Counted from the first letter of the stretch, positions 49,974 through 58,688 are shown. The stretch is DNA of 64,000 nucleotides from Neorhizobium vignae (GCF_000732195.1 NZ_JNNU01000004.1:124001-188000); one strand, 5' to 3'. Numbers and translations are program-made. Notes: generated from the letters alone by a model not told the origin.

Positions 49974-51076
49974 TGCGGAAGATCCTCTTTGCCGGACTGG
50001 TCTCGCTGCTCCCCACCGCCGTTGTCGCACAGGAGGACGATGCCGCTCCATCCGTCGATCTGCCGATGGCTGAGGTCACAAAGGTGATGACGGCTGCGGT
50101 CGACGGCTTCATCCGGCCTGGTTACGACGCATTCCATGAATCCGCGGACAAGATGACGACCGCGATGAAGGCACTCTGCGAGGCACCCTCCAAGACAAAA
50201 TACGATGCCGCGAAAAGCGCCTTCCGCGATGCGGCCGTGAGCTGGGCGCATATCGAAGTGGTCCGCGTCGGTCCCGTCATCGAGCAGAACCGCTTCGAAC
50301 GCATCCTCTTTTATCCCGACCGCAAGAGCACGGGACTGAAGCAGGTCCAGTCGGTCCTGTCCAAGGTCGATGAGACCGCCACCGATCCCGCCACGCTCGG
50401 CACCAAGAGCGTCGCCATGCAAGGTTTTGGCGCGCTCGAATATGTTCTTGCCGGCACCGGCTCCGACGAACTTCTGAAGGCGAAGAACAGTTACCGCTGC
50501 CGCTATGGCGCGGCCATCGCCGGCAATATCGCCAATGTCGCCAAGGAACTTTCCGATATCTGGGACGCGCCCGAGGGCATCCAGAAGGCCTGGGAACAGC
50601 CGGGGCCGGACAACCTCAATTTCCGCACCGGCGGCGAGGCGATCACGGCGCTGCTCGGCATTCTCGTGCATGGCGCCGAAGCGGTACGCGACCAGCGGAT
50701 CGAGACCTTCTACAAGGGCGCCGACAAGGCGACATTCCCGAAACAGGCACTGTTCTGGCGCTCGGAAAACACCTGGCCGGCTATCAAGGGCAATCTCGAA
50801 GGCCTTTCGGCTCTGCTCGAAAAGTCCGGGATGGTGGAACTGCTGAAGGAGAAGGACAGACCGATCGTTGCCGCCACCCAGGCGAAGCTGAAGTCGATGA
50901 TCGTGCTTTCGGCGAAGATCACGCCGGATCTCGAAAAGGCGGTCGAGAATGCCGCCGAGCGAAAGAAGCTCGATACGCTGCTCGCGGACGGCAAGGACGT
51001 TATCGCCAAGCTGAACGACGGTTACGGCGGGGCGATCGGCCTCAGTTCCGGCTTTTCCTTCTCGGACGGCGACTAA
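49973..51076 (+). CDS. Second imelysin family protein (COG3489-like)
   Basis: A 367-residue exported protein with a signal peptide (MRKILFAGLVSLLPTAVVAQ). The region QGFGALEYVLAGTG (residues about 150-163) aligns with the imelysin GxHxxE motif, but His is replaced by Gly (GFGALE). It therefore probably does not bind metal in the same way as the first imelysin. No lipobox Cys is seen. ATG coupling at the TGATG junction and a 4-bp gap to the DUF1513 gene show one operon. Confidence 0.88.
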   Translation: MRKILFAGLVSLLPTAVVAQEDDAAPSVDLPMAEVTKVMTAAVDGFIRPGYDAFHESADKMTTAMKALCEAPSKTKYDAAKSAFRDAAVSWAHIEVVRVGPVIEQNRFERILFYPDRKSTGLKQVQSVLSKVDETATDPATLGTKSVAMQGFGALEYVLAGTGSDELLKAKNSYRCRYGAAIAGNIANVAKELSDIWDAPEGIQKAWEQPGPDNLNFRTGGEAITALLGILVHGAEAVRDQRIETFYKGADKATFPKQALFWRSENTWPAIKGNLEGLSALLEKSGMVELLKEKDRPIVAATQAKLKSMIVLSAKITPDLEKAVENAAERKKLDTLLADGKDVIAKLNDGYGGAIGLSSGFSFSDGD

Positions 51077-51080
51077 GACC

Positions 51081-52163
51081 ATGTGGCGCGGCGAGGCCAT
51101 CGACCGGCGCGGTTTCCTCAAAGCGGCGGGGATCACGTTTACCGCCGCGCTTGCTCCCCGCTCGCTGATGGCGCTCGAACGCGCCGATGCGGTCTATGCC
51201 TCGGGTTTCCGCGCGCCGGACGGTTCGTTCGGCATTGCCACCGTTTCGGAACGCGGCGAAATCATCGACCGCGTCGCCCTTCCCGCCCGCGCCCACGGCC
51301 TGGCCTATAGCACTGCGACCGGCCGCACTGTCGCCTTCGCTCGCCGCCCGGGCACGTTCGCCATGGTGTTCGATCCGGCGCGGCAGGCCGAACCGGTGAT
51401 GATCACCTCCCCGGAAGGCCGGCATTTCTACGGCCACGGCCATTTCTCGCCGGACGGGACCAGACTCTATGCCAGCGAGAACGATTTCGACGGCAATCGC
51501 GGCATGATCGGCATCTACGATGCCCGAGGCAAATTCCGCCGCATCGGCGAGTTCGACGCCCACGGCATCGGCACCCATGACATGACCGTCTCGGACGATG
51601 GCAAGCTGTTGATCATCGCCAATGGCGGCATCGAGACCCATCCGGATTTTGGGCGCACCAAGCTCAATGTCGACCGCATGGAACCGTCGCTGGTTCTGCT
51701 CGATGCGAAGACCGGCGCTCTCATTCAGCGGCACCACCTGCCCTCCTCACTGAAACAGCTCTCCACCCGCCATCTCGACATCGCTGACAACGGTCGCATC
51801 TGGTTTGCCTGCCAGTGGGAAGGCGCGCGCAACGCCCTGCCGCCGCTCGCCGGCTGGTTCTCCAGGGGCGAGGACCTGTCCTTCGTCCCGCTGCCCGAGG
51901 AGACGGCCCTCCGCCTCGGCAACTATGTCGGCGCCATCGCCGTAAACCGCCGTGACGGCGTCGTCGGCCTCACCTCGCCGGTGGGCGGGGCCGCGGTCAC
52001 GCTCGATGCCAGGACCGGTGCCGTTCTGAAGGAAGAGACCATCCACGAAGCCGCCGGCGTCGCGCGGGCGGCGCATGGCATTGCCGTTTCGTCCTACGAA
52101 GGGCAGTTCAACGAGACCCGTAGCCGAGTTGCCTGGGACCAGCATATCGCTCGGCTCGGCTGA
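51081..52163 (+). CDS. DUF1513 protein, Tat-exported, beta-propeller-like (COG3490)
   Basis: A 360-residue protein whose N-terminus IDRRGFLKAAG (twin arginines at residues 9-10) followed by a hydrophobic stretch is a Tat signal, so it is exported folded. The mature part has repeating short strands such as ARAHGLAYSTATGRTVAFARRPG and FYGHGHFSPDGTRLYASEND, consistent with a beta-propeller. No cofactor motif is visible. Tat export may mean a cofactor or tight folding. It is the last gene of the imelysin/di-heme cluster. Function unknown. Confidence 0.85.
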   Translation: MWRGEAIDRRGFLKAAGITFTAALAPRSLMALERADAVYASGFRAPDGSFGIATVSERGEIIDRVALPARAHGLAYSTATGRTVAFARRPGTFAMVFDPARQAEPVMITSPEGRHFYGHGHFSPDGTRLYASENDFDGNRGMIGIYDARGKFRRIGEFDAHGIGTHDMTVSDDGKLLIIANGGIETHPDFGRTKLNVDRMEPSLVLLDAKTGALIQRHHLPSSLKQLSTRHLDIADNGRIWFACQWEGARNALPPLAGWFSRGEDLSFVPLPEETALRLGNYVGAIAVNRRDGVVGLTSPVGGAAVTLDARTGAVLKEETIHEAAGVARAAHGIAVSSYEGQFNETRSRVAWDQHIARLG

Positions 52164-52201
52164 TCTGGCCAGCGGCGGCGTCCGCACTATCTCAGGCCGG
52201 C

Positions 52202-52654
52202 ATGAACAGAACCCTTGTCACCATCCTCTTCATCGTCGCCTGTGTCGCCCTCGGCGCCTTGAGCGGCGCAAGCAATGTCCCGGGCGAATGGTATCAATCG
52301 CTCAACAAACCCTTTTTCAATCCGCCGGGCTGGATCTTTGCGCCGGTCTGGACGGTCCTCTATGTCCTGATCGGCGTCGCACTTTCCGAGACCTGGTATG
52401 ACGAGAACAACGGCCGCCGCCTCGTTCTCTTTGCCATCCAGGCCGCGCTCAACCTTCTGTGGTCGCCGGCTTTCTTCGGCCTGCAGAGCCCTGTTCTCGG
52501 CCTCGTCGTCATTGTGCCGCTGCTGGTCTCGATCCTGCTCTTCATCGCCGCCAGCTGGCAGGAGAACCGCAGGGCTGCGTGGCTTTTCGTGCCCTATGCA
52601 CTCTGGGTCGCGTTCGCGACGCTCCTCAACCTGTCGATCGTCCTCATGAATTAA
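52202..52654 (+). CDS. tspO: TspO/MBR family tryptophan-rich sensory protein
   Basis: A 150-residue membrane protein with five helices. WYQSLNKPFFNPPGWIFAPVWTVLYVLIGVAL (about residues 30-61 in two parts) and ALNLLWSPAFFGL carry the family's Trp and Pro residues. TspO binds porphyrins and modulates tetrapyrrole and stress responses in alphaproteobacteria. It starts 38 bp after the DUF1513 gene, so it could be transcribed with the imelysin cluster, which would add a heme-related function to it. The ribosome site is weak. Confidence 0.92.
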   Translation: MNRTLVTILFIVACVALGALSGASNVPGEWYQSLNKPFFNPPGWIFAPVWTVLYVLIGVALSETWYDENNGRRLVLFAIQAALNLLWSPAFFGLQSPVLGLVVIVPLLVSILLFIAASWQENRRAAWLFVPYALWVAFATLLNLSIVLMN

Positions 52655-52725
52655 GCACGCTCCATCGTACGGCTTGCCGAACATCGCCCGCCATGCCAAT
52701 TTCGCAACTGCGAAAGGGATGGGAC

Positions 52726-53175
52726 ATGAACGGGAAAGATACGGGCGACTTCCGCGAGCGGGTACGCCAGAGCTTCGCCCGGCAGGGCGCGATGGGGATG
52801 CTCGGCGCAGAACTGACACGCGTCGAACAGGCGATAGTCGAGATCGAGCTGCCTTTCGACATCAAGCTCACCCAGCAGCACGGATTTTTGCATGCCGGCG
52901 TGATTTCCGCGGCGCTTGATGCCGCCTGTGGTTATGCCGCCTATACCGTCATCGAACCGGAAGCCTCGATCCTCACCATCGAATTCAAGGTGAACCTGAT
53001 GTCGCCCGGCCGCGGTGAACGCTTCCTGTTCCGCGGCGAAATCACCAAGCCGGGCTCGACGATAATAGTCGCCGACGGCCGCGCCTATGCAATCGGCGAC
53101 GGCCCCGCCAAACTCATCGCATCCATGACCGGCACCATGATGGTGATCCGCGGCCGAGAGGACGTAACCGGATGA
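52726..53175 (+). CDS. PaaI family hotdog-fold thioesterase
   Basis: A 149-residue hotdog-domain protein. FARQGAMGMLGAELTRVEQAIVEIELPF precedes the active-site segment QQHGFLHAGVISAALDAACGYAA (about residues 56-78 in two parts), typical of PaaI-like acyl-CoA thioesterases. TIEFKVNLMSPGRGERF follows. AAAGGGA and GGGAC lie upstream of the ATG at 52726. It overlaps the next gene by 4 bp (ATGA). The acyl-CoA substrate is unknown. Confidence 0.9.
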   Translation: MNGKDTGDFRERVRQSFARQGAMGMLGAELTRVEQAIVEIELPFDIKLTQQHGFLHAGVISAALDAACGYAAYTVIEPEASILTIEFKVNLMSPGRGERFLFRGEITKPGSTIIVADGRAYAIGDGPAKLIASMTGTMMVIRGREDVTG

Positions 53176-53825
53176 CTTCTTTACTTCCGCTCGGCGAACC
53201 GAGCCTTGCCGGCGGCAAGTCCATTCTCTTCGTCATGGCTGTCGATGCCGAATACGGTCCGGCGCTCAAGTCCCGCATCAAGCCCTTGATGACGGGGGTC
53301 GGCCCGGTCGAGGCGGCTGTCGTGCTTTCCCATGCCCTGACCCGGCTCGAAGCGACAGACGATCTGCCCGATCTCGTCGTCTCGCTCGGTTCCGCCGGTT
53401 CCCGCACTCTTGAGCAGACGGAAATCTACCAGGCCTCGTCGGTCGCCTATCGCGACATGGACGCCTCGCCGCTTGGCTTCGAAAAGGGCCGCACGCCGTT
53501 CCTCGACCACCCGGCGATCATACCGCTTCCCTTGCGCATCCCGGGGGTCAGACAAGCCTCGCTGTCGACCGGCGGCAATATCGTCTCAGGCGCCGCCTAC
53601 GATCTCGTCGGCGCCGACATGGTCGATATGGAGACGTTCGCGGTGCTGCGCTGCTGCCAGCTTTTCGGCCTGCCGCTGATCGGCCTGCGCGGTATTTCCG
53701 ACGGCAAGGAAGAGCTGAAGCATGTCGGCGACTGGACCGAATACCTGCATGTGATCGACCGGAAGCTGGCGGATGCGGTCGACAGCCTGTTCGAAGGGCT
53801 GGAGGATGGCGCCATCGCGCTTTGA
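53172..53825 (+). CDS. mtnN: 5'-Methylthioadenosine/S-adenosylhomocysteine nucleosidase
   Basis: The enzyme cleaves adenine from MTA and SAH, which supports SAM recycling. The 217-residue product has the nucleoside phosphorylase fold: ILFVMAVDAEYGPAL near the N-terminus (catalytic Glu), VVSLGSAGSRTLEQTEIY, DMVDMETFAVLRCCQ (about residues 150-164, substrate Met-Glu pair) and GLRGISDGKEEL with the catalytic Asp. It overlaps the thioesterase gene by 4 bp and has AGAGGA upstream. The exact substrate preference is inferred from the family. Confidence 0.88.
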   Translation: MTSLLPLGEPSLAGGKSILFVMAVDAEYGPALKSRIKPLMTGVGPVEAAVVLSHALTRLEATDDLPDLVVSLGSAGSRTLEQTEIYQASSVAYRDMDASPLGFEKGRTPFLDHPAIIPLPLRIPGVRQASLSTGGNIVSGAAYDLVGADMVDMETFAVLRCCQLFGLPLIGLRGISDGKEELKHVGDWTEYLHVIDRKLADAVDSLFEGLEDGAIAL

Positions 53826-53886
53826 AGGCACGATTTTCGCCTCATTCCCCGTTGCCAGAAAGGGGAAGTTTCTTTAAAGGCTCGGC

Positions 53887-55464
53887 ATGACCCAGATAGC
53901 TCATCCCGACAGCATTCTCATCATCGATTTCGGCAGCCAGGTGACGCAGCTCATCGCGCGTCGCGTCCGTGAAGCCGGCGTCTACTGCGAAATCCACCCA
54001 TTCCAGCATGCGAGCGCCGCGTTCGAGAAACTTCAGCCCAAGGGCGTGATCTTCTCCGGCGGCCCGGCCTCGGTGACGACCGAAGGCAGCCCCCGCGCTC
54101 CGCAGGCGGTGTTCGACAGCGGCGTTCCGATCCTCGGCATCTGTTACGGCCAGCAGACGCTGGCAACCCAGCTCGGCGGTGTCGTCGAAGGCGGGCATGC
54201 AGCCGAATTTGGCCGCGCCGACGTGGAGATCAAGGCCAAGAGCCCGCTGTTCGAAGGTTTCTGGGAGGTCGGCGGCCGCTATCCTGTCTGGATGAGCCAT
54301 GGCGACCGCGTCACCCAGCTTCCGGAAGGTTTCGAAGTCATCGCGACTTCGGAGAATGCGCCCTTCGCGATCGCTGCCGACGAGAGCCGGCACTATTACA
54401 CCACCATGTTCCATCCGGAAGTGGTGCATACGCCCGACGGCGCCAAGCTGCTCTCCAATTTCGTGCACAAGATCGTCGGCCTGAAGTCCGACTGGACGAT
54501 GGCGGCCTATCGCGCCGAGATGATCCGCAAGATCCGCGAACAGGTCGGCAAGGAACGGGTGATCTGCGGCCTTTCCGGCGGCGTCGATTCCTCCGTCGCG
54601 GCCGTGCTGATCCACGAGGCGATCGGCGACCAGCTGACCTGCATCTATGTCGACCACGGCCTGATGCGGATGGGCGAGACCGAGCAGGTCGTCGGCATGT
54701 TCCGCGACCATTACAATATTCCGCTTGTCCATGTGGACGCTTCCGATCTGTTCCTCGGCCAACTCGAGGGCGTCACTGACCCGGAAGTGAAGCGCAAGAC
54801 GATCGGCCGGCTGTTCATCGAGGTGTTCGAGGCGGAAGCTGCCAAGATCGCCGCCGACGGCAAGGGCTCTCCGGCCTTCCTCGCCCAGGGCACGCTCTAT
54901 CCGGACGTGATCGAAAGCGTCTCCTTCTCCGGCGGACCTTCGGTCACCATCAAGAGCCACCACAATGTCGGCGGCCTGCCCGAGCGGATGAACATGAAGC
55001 TGGTCGAGCCGCTGCGCGAGCTCTTCAAGGACGAAGTGCGAGCGCTCGGCCGCGAACTCGGCCTGCCGGAAAGCTTCATCGGCCGCCATCCCTTCCCCGG
55101 TCCGGGCCTCGCGATCCGCTGCCCGGGCGGCGTCACCCGCGAAAAGCTCGACATCCTGCGCAAGGCGGATGCGATCTATCTCGACGAAATCCGCAAGGCC
55201 GGCCTCTACGACACGATCTGGCAGGCTTTCGCCGTGCTCCTGCCGGTGCAGACCGTCGGCGTCATGGGCGATTACCGCACCTACGACTTCGTCTGTGCAC
55301 TCCGCGCCGTCACCTCGGTCGATGGCATGACGGCGGATTTCTATCCCTACGACATGAACTTCCTCGGCCGCACCGCGACCCGCATCATCAACGAAGTCCG
55401 CGGCATCAACCGCGTCGTTTATGACGTGACCTCGAAGCCGCCCGGCACGATCGAGTGGGAATGA
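53887..55464 (+). CDS. guaA: GMP synthase (glutamine-hydrolysing)
   Basis: GuaA converts XMP to GMP using ATP and glutamine. The 525-residue protein has an N-terminal class I amidotransferase ([36 protein letters not shown] with the catalytic Cys, [13 protein letters not shown]). The ATP-pyrophosphatase domain follows with the P-loop [20 protein letters not shown] (about residues 225-244). The dimerisation end is [23 protein letters not shown] precedes the ATG. Confidence 0.97.
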   Translation: MTQIAHPDSILIIDFGSQVTQLIARRVREAGVYCEIHPFQHASAAFEKLQPKGVIFSGGPASVTTEGSPRAPQAVFDSGVPILGICYGQQTLATQLGGVVEGGHAAEFGRADVEIKAKSPLFEGFWEVGGRYPVWMSHGDRVTQLPEGFEVIATSENAPFAIAADESRHYYTTMFHPEVVHTPDGAKLLSNFVHKIVGLKSDWTMAAYRAEMIRKIREQVGKERVICGLSGGVDSSVAAVLIHEAIGDQLTCIYVDHGLMRMGETEQVVGMFRDHYNIPLVHVDASDLFLGQLEGVTDPEVKRKTIGRLFIEVFEAEAAKIAADGKGSPAFLAQGTLYPDVIESVSFSGGPSVTIKSHHNVGGLPERMNMKLVEPLRELFKDEVRALGRELGLPESFIGRHPFPGPGLAIRCPGGVTREKLDILRKADAIYLDEIRKAGLYDTIWQAFAVLLPVQTVGVMGDYRTYDFVCALRAVTSVDGMTADFYPYDMNFLGRTATRIINEVRGINRVVYDVTSKPPGTIEWE

Positions 55465-55569
55465 CGGAAGGCGGGCAATAGCTTCGGCGGTGATTTTGCC
55501 GCCGGACCGCCATTGTCCCCCGTCATATCCGCGCCCGACGATTATCGGCGGCGCGTCGCAGCAGGGATG

Positions 55570-55866
55570 TCAGCCGCGCGCCTTCAGGTGGAGCATCGGA
55601 TGATGCTCGTAGTGACCGGCGCCGTGCTTCACGATGGGGTCTTCCGACGTGATCGCCCCGATGTCCAGATCATCGGCGATCTGGTAGAGCGACACACCAT
55701 ACCCACCGCTCGGGTCCATCACGGGGCCGTGCGCGACGATCTGCCCCTTTTCGAGCAGGTCGTCCAGGAACGCACCGTGCTGCTTCATCCAGTCTTTCTC
55801 GTCGGCGGTCATCGTCGCCAGAAAATCCGTACGCGGCGGAATATATTTGCACAAATAGTATTTCAT
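55570..55866 (-). CDS. YciI-like protein
   Basis: A 98-residue dimeric alpha-beta-barrel protein of the YciI type. It starts MKYYLCKYIPPRTDFLAT. Conserved pieces include KDWMKQHGAFLDDLLEKG, VAHGPVMDPSGGYGVSLY and the end HHPMLHL. GAGGAG lies upstream of the ATG. YciI proteins have no settled function. It lies on the minus strand 61 bp beyond the SDR gene and may be read with it, placing it under the TetR-controlled promoter. Confidence 0.85.
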   Translation of the reverse strand: MKYYLCKYIPPRTDFLATMTADEKDWMKQHGAFLDDLLEKGQIVAHGPVMDPSGGYGVSLYQIADDLDIGAITSEDPIVKHGAGHYEHHPMLHLKARG

Positions 55867-55927
55867 TCTTTCGCTCCTCGGGTGAAGGCACGCGCCTGCT
55901 TGTTTCGGCGTGCCACGATTTGAGAGA

Positions 55928-56761
55928 TCAGTCGGCCACGCCCATCTGCTTGCGGAAGCTCTTGTCGAACATCTTCTCGGGGACGAAACGCCGCATGAGG
56001 CGGAGACGGCCTGCCGTTTTTCCGGGCGTGTAGCGAATGCTCGGCTCCTTTTCGGTGGCGGCGAGCACCACCTTGTCGGCCACGGCTTCCACGGGATCAC
56101 CATTCGCGATGCCGTTGCGCCAGGTCGCATTCGCCGCTGCCCGCCCCTTGTCGTAGACATTCAGGATTTGGTCGGGTTGGTCCCCATGATCTCCCAGCCC
56201 CGTGCGGGTGAAGACGGGTTCGACCAGGGAGACGCGAATTCCGAACGTGCGAAGCTCGTGATCGAGCGATTCGGAATAGCCTTCCACGGCGTGTTTGGTG
56301 GCGTTGTAGAGAGCCGTATAGGGTCCGGGCAGGAAACCGGCCACGGAACTGATATTGATGATCCGACCGCTGCGCTGCTTGCGCATGATCGGCAGCACTG
56401 CGTTGGTGGCGCGAAGGATGCCGTAGACATTGATGTCGAACAGGCTTTGCGCCTGAGCGATCGATGATTCTTCGGCGGCACCGATCAGGCTGCGGCCAGC
56501 ATTGTTGACGAGCACGTCGATCCGGCCTGCAAGCCCGATGACGTCCTGAACCAGCTGCTTGACGGATTCATCGTCGGTGACGTCACAGCGCAGCATATGA
56601 ATGCCCTCGCGCACCTCATTGGTCGCGGCCTGACGGCTGGTGCCGAACACCCGATATCCCGCGCGGATGAGTGCGACCCCGGCCGCAAACCCTATGCCAC
56701 CCGATGCGCCTGTGATCAGCGCGACCTTTTCACCTGCCGCCCGCGATTGACCCTCTACCAT
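55928..56761 (-). CDS. Short-chain dehydrogenase/reductase
   Basis: A 277-residue classical SDR. VALITGASGGIGFAAGVALI (about residues 13-32) holds the TGxxxGxG NAD(P) site, and LVNNAGRSLIG is the NNAG motif. INISSVAGFLPGPYTALYNATKHAVEGYS (about residues 132-160 in two parts) gives the catalytic Ser and YxxxK. The ATG at 56761 has AGGGA upstream. It diverges from a TetR regulator over a 166-bp gap with strong palindromes, so it is probably repressed by that protein. Substrate unknown. Confidence 0.92.
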   Translation of the reverse strand: MVEGQSRAAGEKVALITGASGGIGFAAGVALIRAGYRVFGTSRQAATNEVREGIHMLRCDVTDDESVKQLVQDVIGLAGRIDVLVNNAGRSLIGAAEESSIAQAQSLFDINVYGILRATNAVLPIMRKQRSGRIINISSVAGFLPGPYTALYNATKHAVEGYSESLDHELRTFGIRVSLVEPVFTRTGLGDHGDQPDQILNVYDKGRAAANATWRNGIANGDPVEAVADKVVLAATEKEPSIRYTPGKTAGRLRLMRRFVPEKMFDKSFRKQMGVAD

Positions 56762-56784
56762 CCCTGGATTCCCTTTTCTGCTAC

Positions 56785-56835
56785 AATGATTATGCTCGAC
56801 ATCATTGGTGAGTTATGATTACTATCATAATCATT
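56785..56835. promoter_or_regulatory. Inverted repeats between SDR and TetR genes (candidate TetR operator)
   Basis: AATGATTATG (56785-56794) is the exact complement of CATAATCATT (56826-56835). A closer palindrome TTATGAT-TACT-ATCATAA occupies 56813-56830 and shares the right arm. Together they form a nested array in the divergent gap, as expected for a TetR operator controlling both genes. Confidence 0.65.
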
Positions 56836-56927
56836 GTCAAGCACTGTTTCGGATGGTGCCGGGAGCTGATGAAAAAGGCCCCCTGTGCTTGTATGCCAGG
56901 CATCATCATTAACGAGGGAATACGGTC

Positions 56928-57518
56928 GTGAAGGTAAGCAAGGAGACGGTCGAGCAGAATCGCGAGCGGGTGATCGATACCGCCGCAAGGCTCTTCCGCG
57001 AACGAGGGATCGATGGGATTGGCCTTGTCGACCTGATGAAGGCGGCCGGGCTCACCCACGGAGGTTTTTACCGACAGTTCAAGTCGAAGGACGACCTCGT
57101 CGTTCAGGCCGTCAAGCGCGCCTATGACGACATGAGCGAGGATCTGGCGCGTCATATAACCGGTAGCGATGATCCCCTGCAGGCGCTCGTACGCCACTAC
57201 GTTTCGGACTATCACCGGGATGACCCGGGGCACGGATGCAGCCTGGCGTCGCTGGCTGCCGACGCGGCACGGCACGACGATCCGGCGCTACGGGAATTGT
57301 TCGGCAACATCGTCGGTAACTATATCGAGCTTCTCACCGCGCTCGTCCCAGGACGCGACCCGACAGAGAAACGGAGTACAGCGATCGCCGCACTTGCCGA
57401 GATGATCGGATCGATTGTCCTCTCCCGCGCCGTGCCCGATCCGAAGCTTTCCGGCGAAATCATCGACACCGTCTCCCATGATCTCGTGACGCGCCACCCG
57501 ACATCGACGTCCGCATGA
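56928..57518 (+). CDS. TetR family transcriptional regulator
   Basis: A 196-residue TetR-type repressor. The N-terminal helix-turn-helix is RERVIDTAARLFRERGIDGIGLVDLMKAAGLTHGGFYRQFKSKDDL (residues about 12-57 in three helices), a very typical DNA-binding domain, and a helical ligand domain follows. The start is a GTG with GAGGGA upstream. The most likely target is the divergent SDR gene and itself, through the palindromes at 56785-56835. Ligand unknown. Confidence 0.92.
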   Translation: MKVSKETVEQNRERVIDTAARLFRERGIDGIGLVDLMKAAGLTHGGFYRQFKSKDDLVVQAVKRAYDDMSEDLARHITGSDDPLQALVRHYVSDYHRDDPGHGCSLASLAADAARHDDPALRELFGNIVGNYIELLTALVPGRDPTEKRSTAIAALAEMIGSIVLSRAVPDPKLSGEIIDTVSHDLVTRHPTSTSA

Positions 57519-57549
57519 ACGGCGACGTGGAGCCGCTCCGATCAAGGCG

Positions 57550-57843
57550 GTGACGACCCTGTCCGGTGTGGCGCAGGTCAATCTCGGCCTGTTCGTGATT
57601 TCGGCGATTGCCACCCGCGGCGCCCGTTTCCTCCTGCTCGCCTGGCTGCTGCGCCGTTATGGGAAGGACATCCGTCATTTCGTCGAAAAGCGGCGGGGCC
57701 TGATCGCCATGGTGGCGGCAGGAGGGCGGATTGTCGCCCTGCAAATTTCTGACATGCTGAGACGATCAGAACCCCAGGGATTGCTGTGCGGGCTCCGGCG
57801 GTGTCAGTCGCACGCCTTCGAGTTCCAGCATGCGCGTCTTTGA
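57550..57843 (+). pseudogene. Truncated 3' remnant resembling a VTT/DedA-YqaA membrane protein
   Basis: The open frame from 57541 reads IKAVTTLSGVAQVNLGLFV, then AIATRGARFLLLAWLLRRYGK and FVEKRRGLIAMVA. This pattern resembles the C-terminal third of VTT-domain (DedA/YqaA-like) proteins, with the P-x-K-x-x-T/GRGARF/YG sequence order. The N-terminal two thirds are absent, since the TetR gene ends at 57518. The tail after about 57740 is antisense to ogt and has lost resemblance. A GTG could start a 97-residue product, but it is most simply a broken gene. Confidence 0.5.
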
Positions 57844-58323
57844 AGTCGAACCGCCTGGAGCCGAGAACCCGCCGATCTTGCCACCGGCGGCAAGCACGCG
57901 GTGACATGGGATGATCAGCGCCACGGGGTTTTTCGCCATCGCCTGGCCGACGTCGCGGGCGGCCTCAGGACCGGCGCCGAGTTCTCTGGCGATCGCGCCA
58001 TAGGTCGTCGTGTGGCCCCAGCCGATCCGACGGGCGGCGGCATAAATCTGCTTGAAGAAATCGTCTTGGCCTTCGAGATCGATTTTGACCCTCGAGAAAT
58101 CGACTTCCTCGCCTGCAAAATAACGCTTCACGGCATCGACAGCTTCCAGAACCTCGGCCGGCGGCGTGCCCGGCTCGGCTTCAGACAGCCGGCGCAGCAG
58201 CAACTTCTCGGTCGAATCCGCGCTTTTGGTCGGGAGCTGGAAACGAGTGATACCGACCTCATTCCAGGCAATGCCGCAGAAGCCGGCTGTGGTTTGAAAA
58301 ATCAGGTATTGATGCGTTGTCAT
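57766..58323 (-). CDS. ogt: Methylated-DNA-[protein]-cysteine S-methyltransferase
   Basis: A suicide repair protein that moves the methyl group from O6-methylguanine (and O4-methylthymine) in DNA to its own Cys. The 185-residue product has the DNA-binding GWGHTTTYGAIARELGAG and the active site NPVALIIPCHRVLAAGGKIGGFSAPGG (about residues 131-157, with the PCHR Cys). The N-terminal part lacks an AdaA zinc region, so it is Ogt-like rather than full Ada. GGAGG lies upstream of the ATG. Confidence 0.94.
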   Translation of the reverse strand: MTTHQYLIFQTTAGFCGIAWNEVGITRFQLPTKSADSTEKLLLRRLSEAEPGTPPAEVLEAVDAVKRYFAGEEVDFSRVKIDLEGQDDFFKQIYAAARRIGWGHTTTYGAIARELGAGPEAARDVGQAMAKNPVALIIPCHRVLAAGGKIGGFSAPGGSTSKTRMLELEGVRLTPPEPAQQSLGF

Positions 58324-58363
58324 GAGGAAACCTCCGCATTGCGATTGACCTTAAACTCGTACC

Positions 58364-58618
58364 TTGGACCCAGGGATTCAACCCGTTTCTTGCCTGCGAG
58401 AGCGAAGTTCTCACATAACTGTTGTTGGCTGGAAGAGCGCGACTGACGGCAGCGGACGCTTTGGGATATCGCACCTGGCGCTCGGGGTGCTCGCCTTCCG
58501 CATAAAGGACGGCAAGATCTGGGAAGCCCGCAACTTCTCCCAGGATCAGGCTGCCGCCGACAACTTTTTCCGGCAGGCCTATCAATTAAAGCCGTTGCCG
58601 GACCGGCTTGCGAATTAA
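58364..58618 (+). pseudogene. Possible C-terminal remnant of a SnoaL-like protein
   Basis: The frame encodes HLALGVLAFRIKDGKIWEARNFSQDQAAADNFF in two parts, a pattern (FRxxDGKIxEARxF) seen at the C-terminus of SnoaL/NTF2-like proteins. The N-terminal half of such proteins (about 80 residues) is not present and the first 30 codons look random. It may be a relic or a chance open frame. Confidence 0.35.
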
Positions 58619-58688
58619 CCATGATTGCAATTGTTCCGCATTTGTTCTTTACTCATCCAATGAGCCCCGCTAGATTTCGTTCAACGGC

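Noticed and set aside
47019..50051. A 1010-codon open frame antisense to the imelysin and di-heme genes
   Set aside because: It is a shadow of high-GC genes with strong signal peptides and family motifs on the other strand. The antisense protein has low-complexity Arg/Val/Gly composition and no recognisable domain.
55485..55504. Possible guaA terminator
   Set aside because: CGGCGG and CCGCCG can pair around an 8-nt loop, but no T-run follows and the stem is short.
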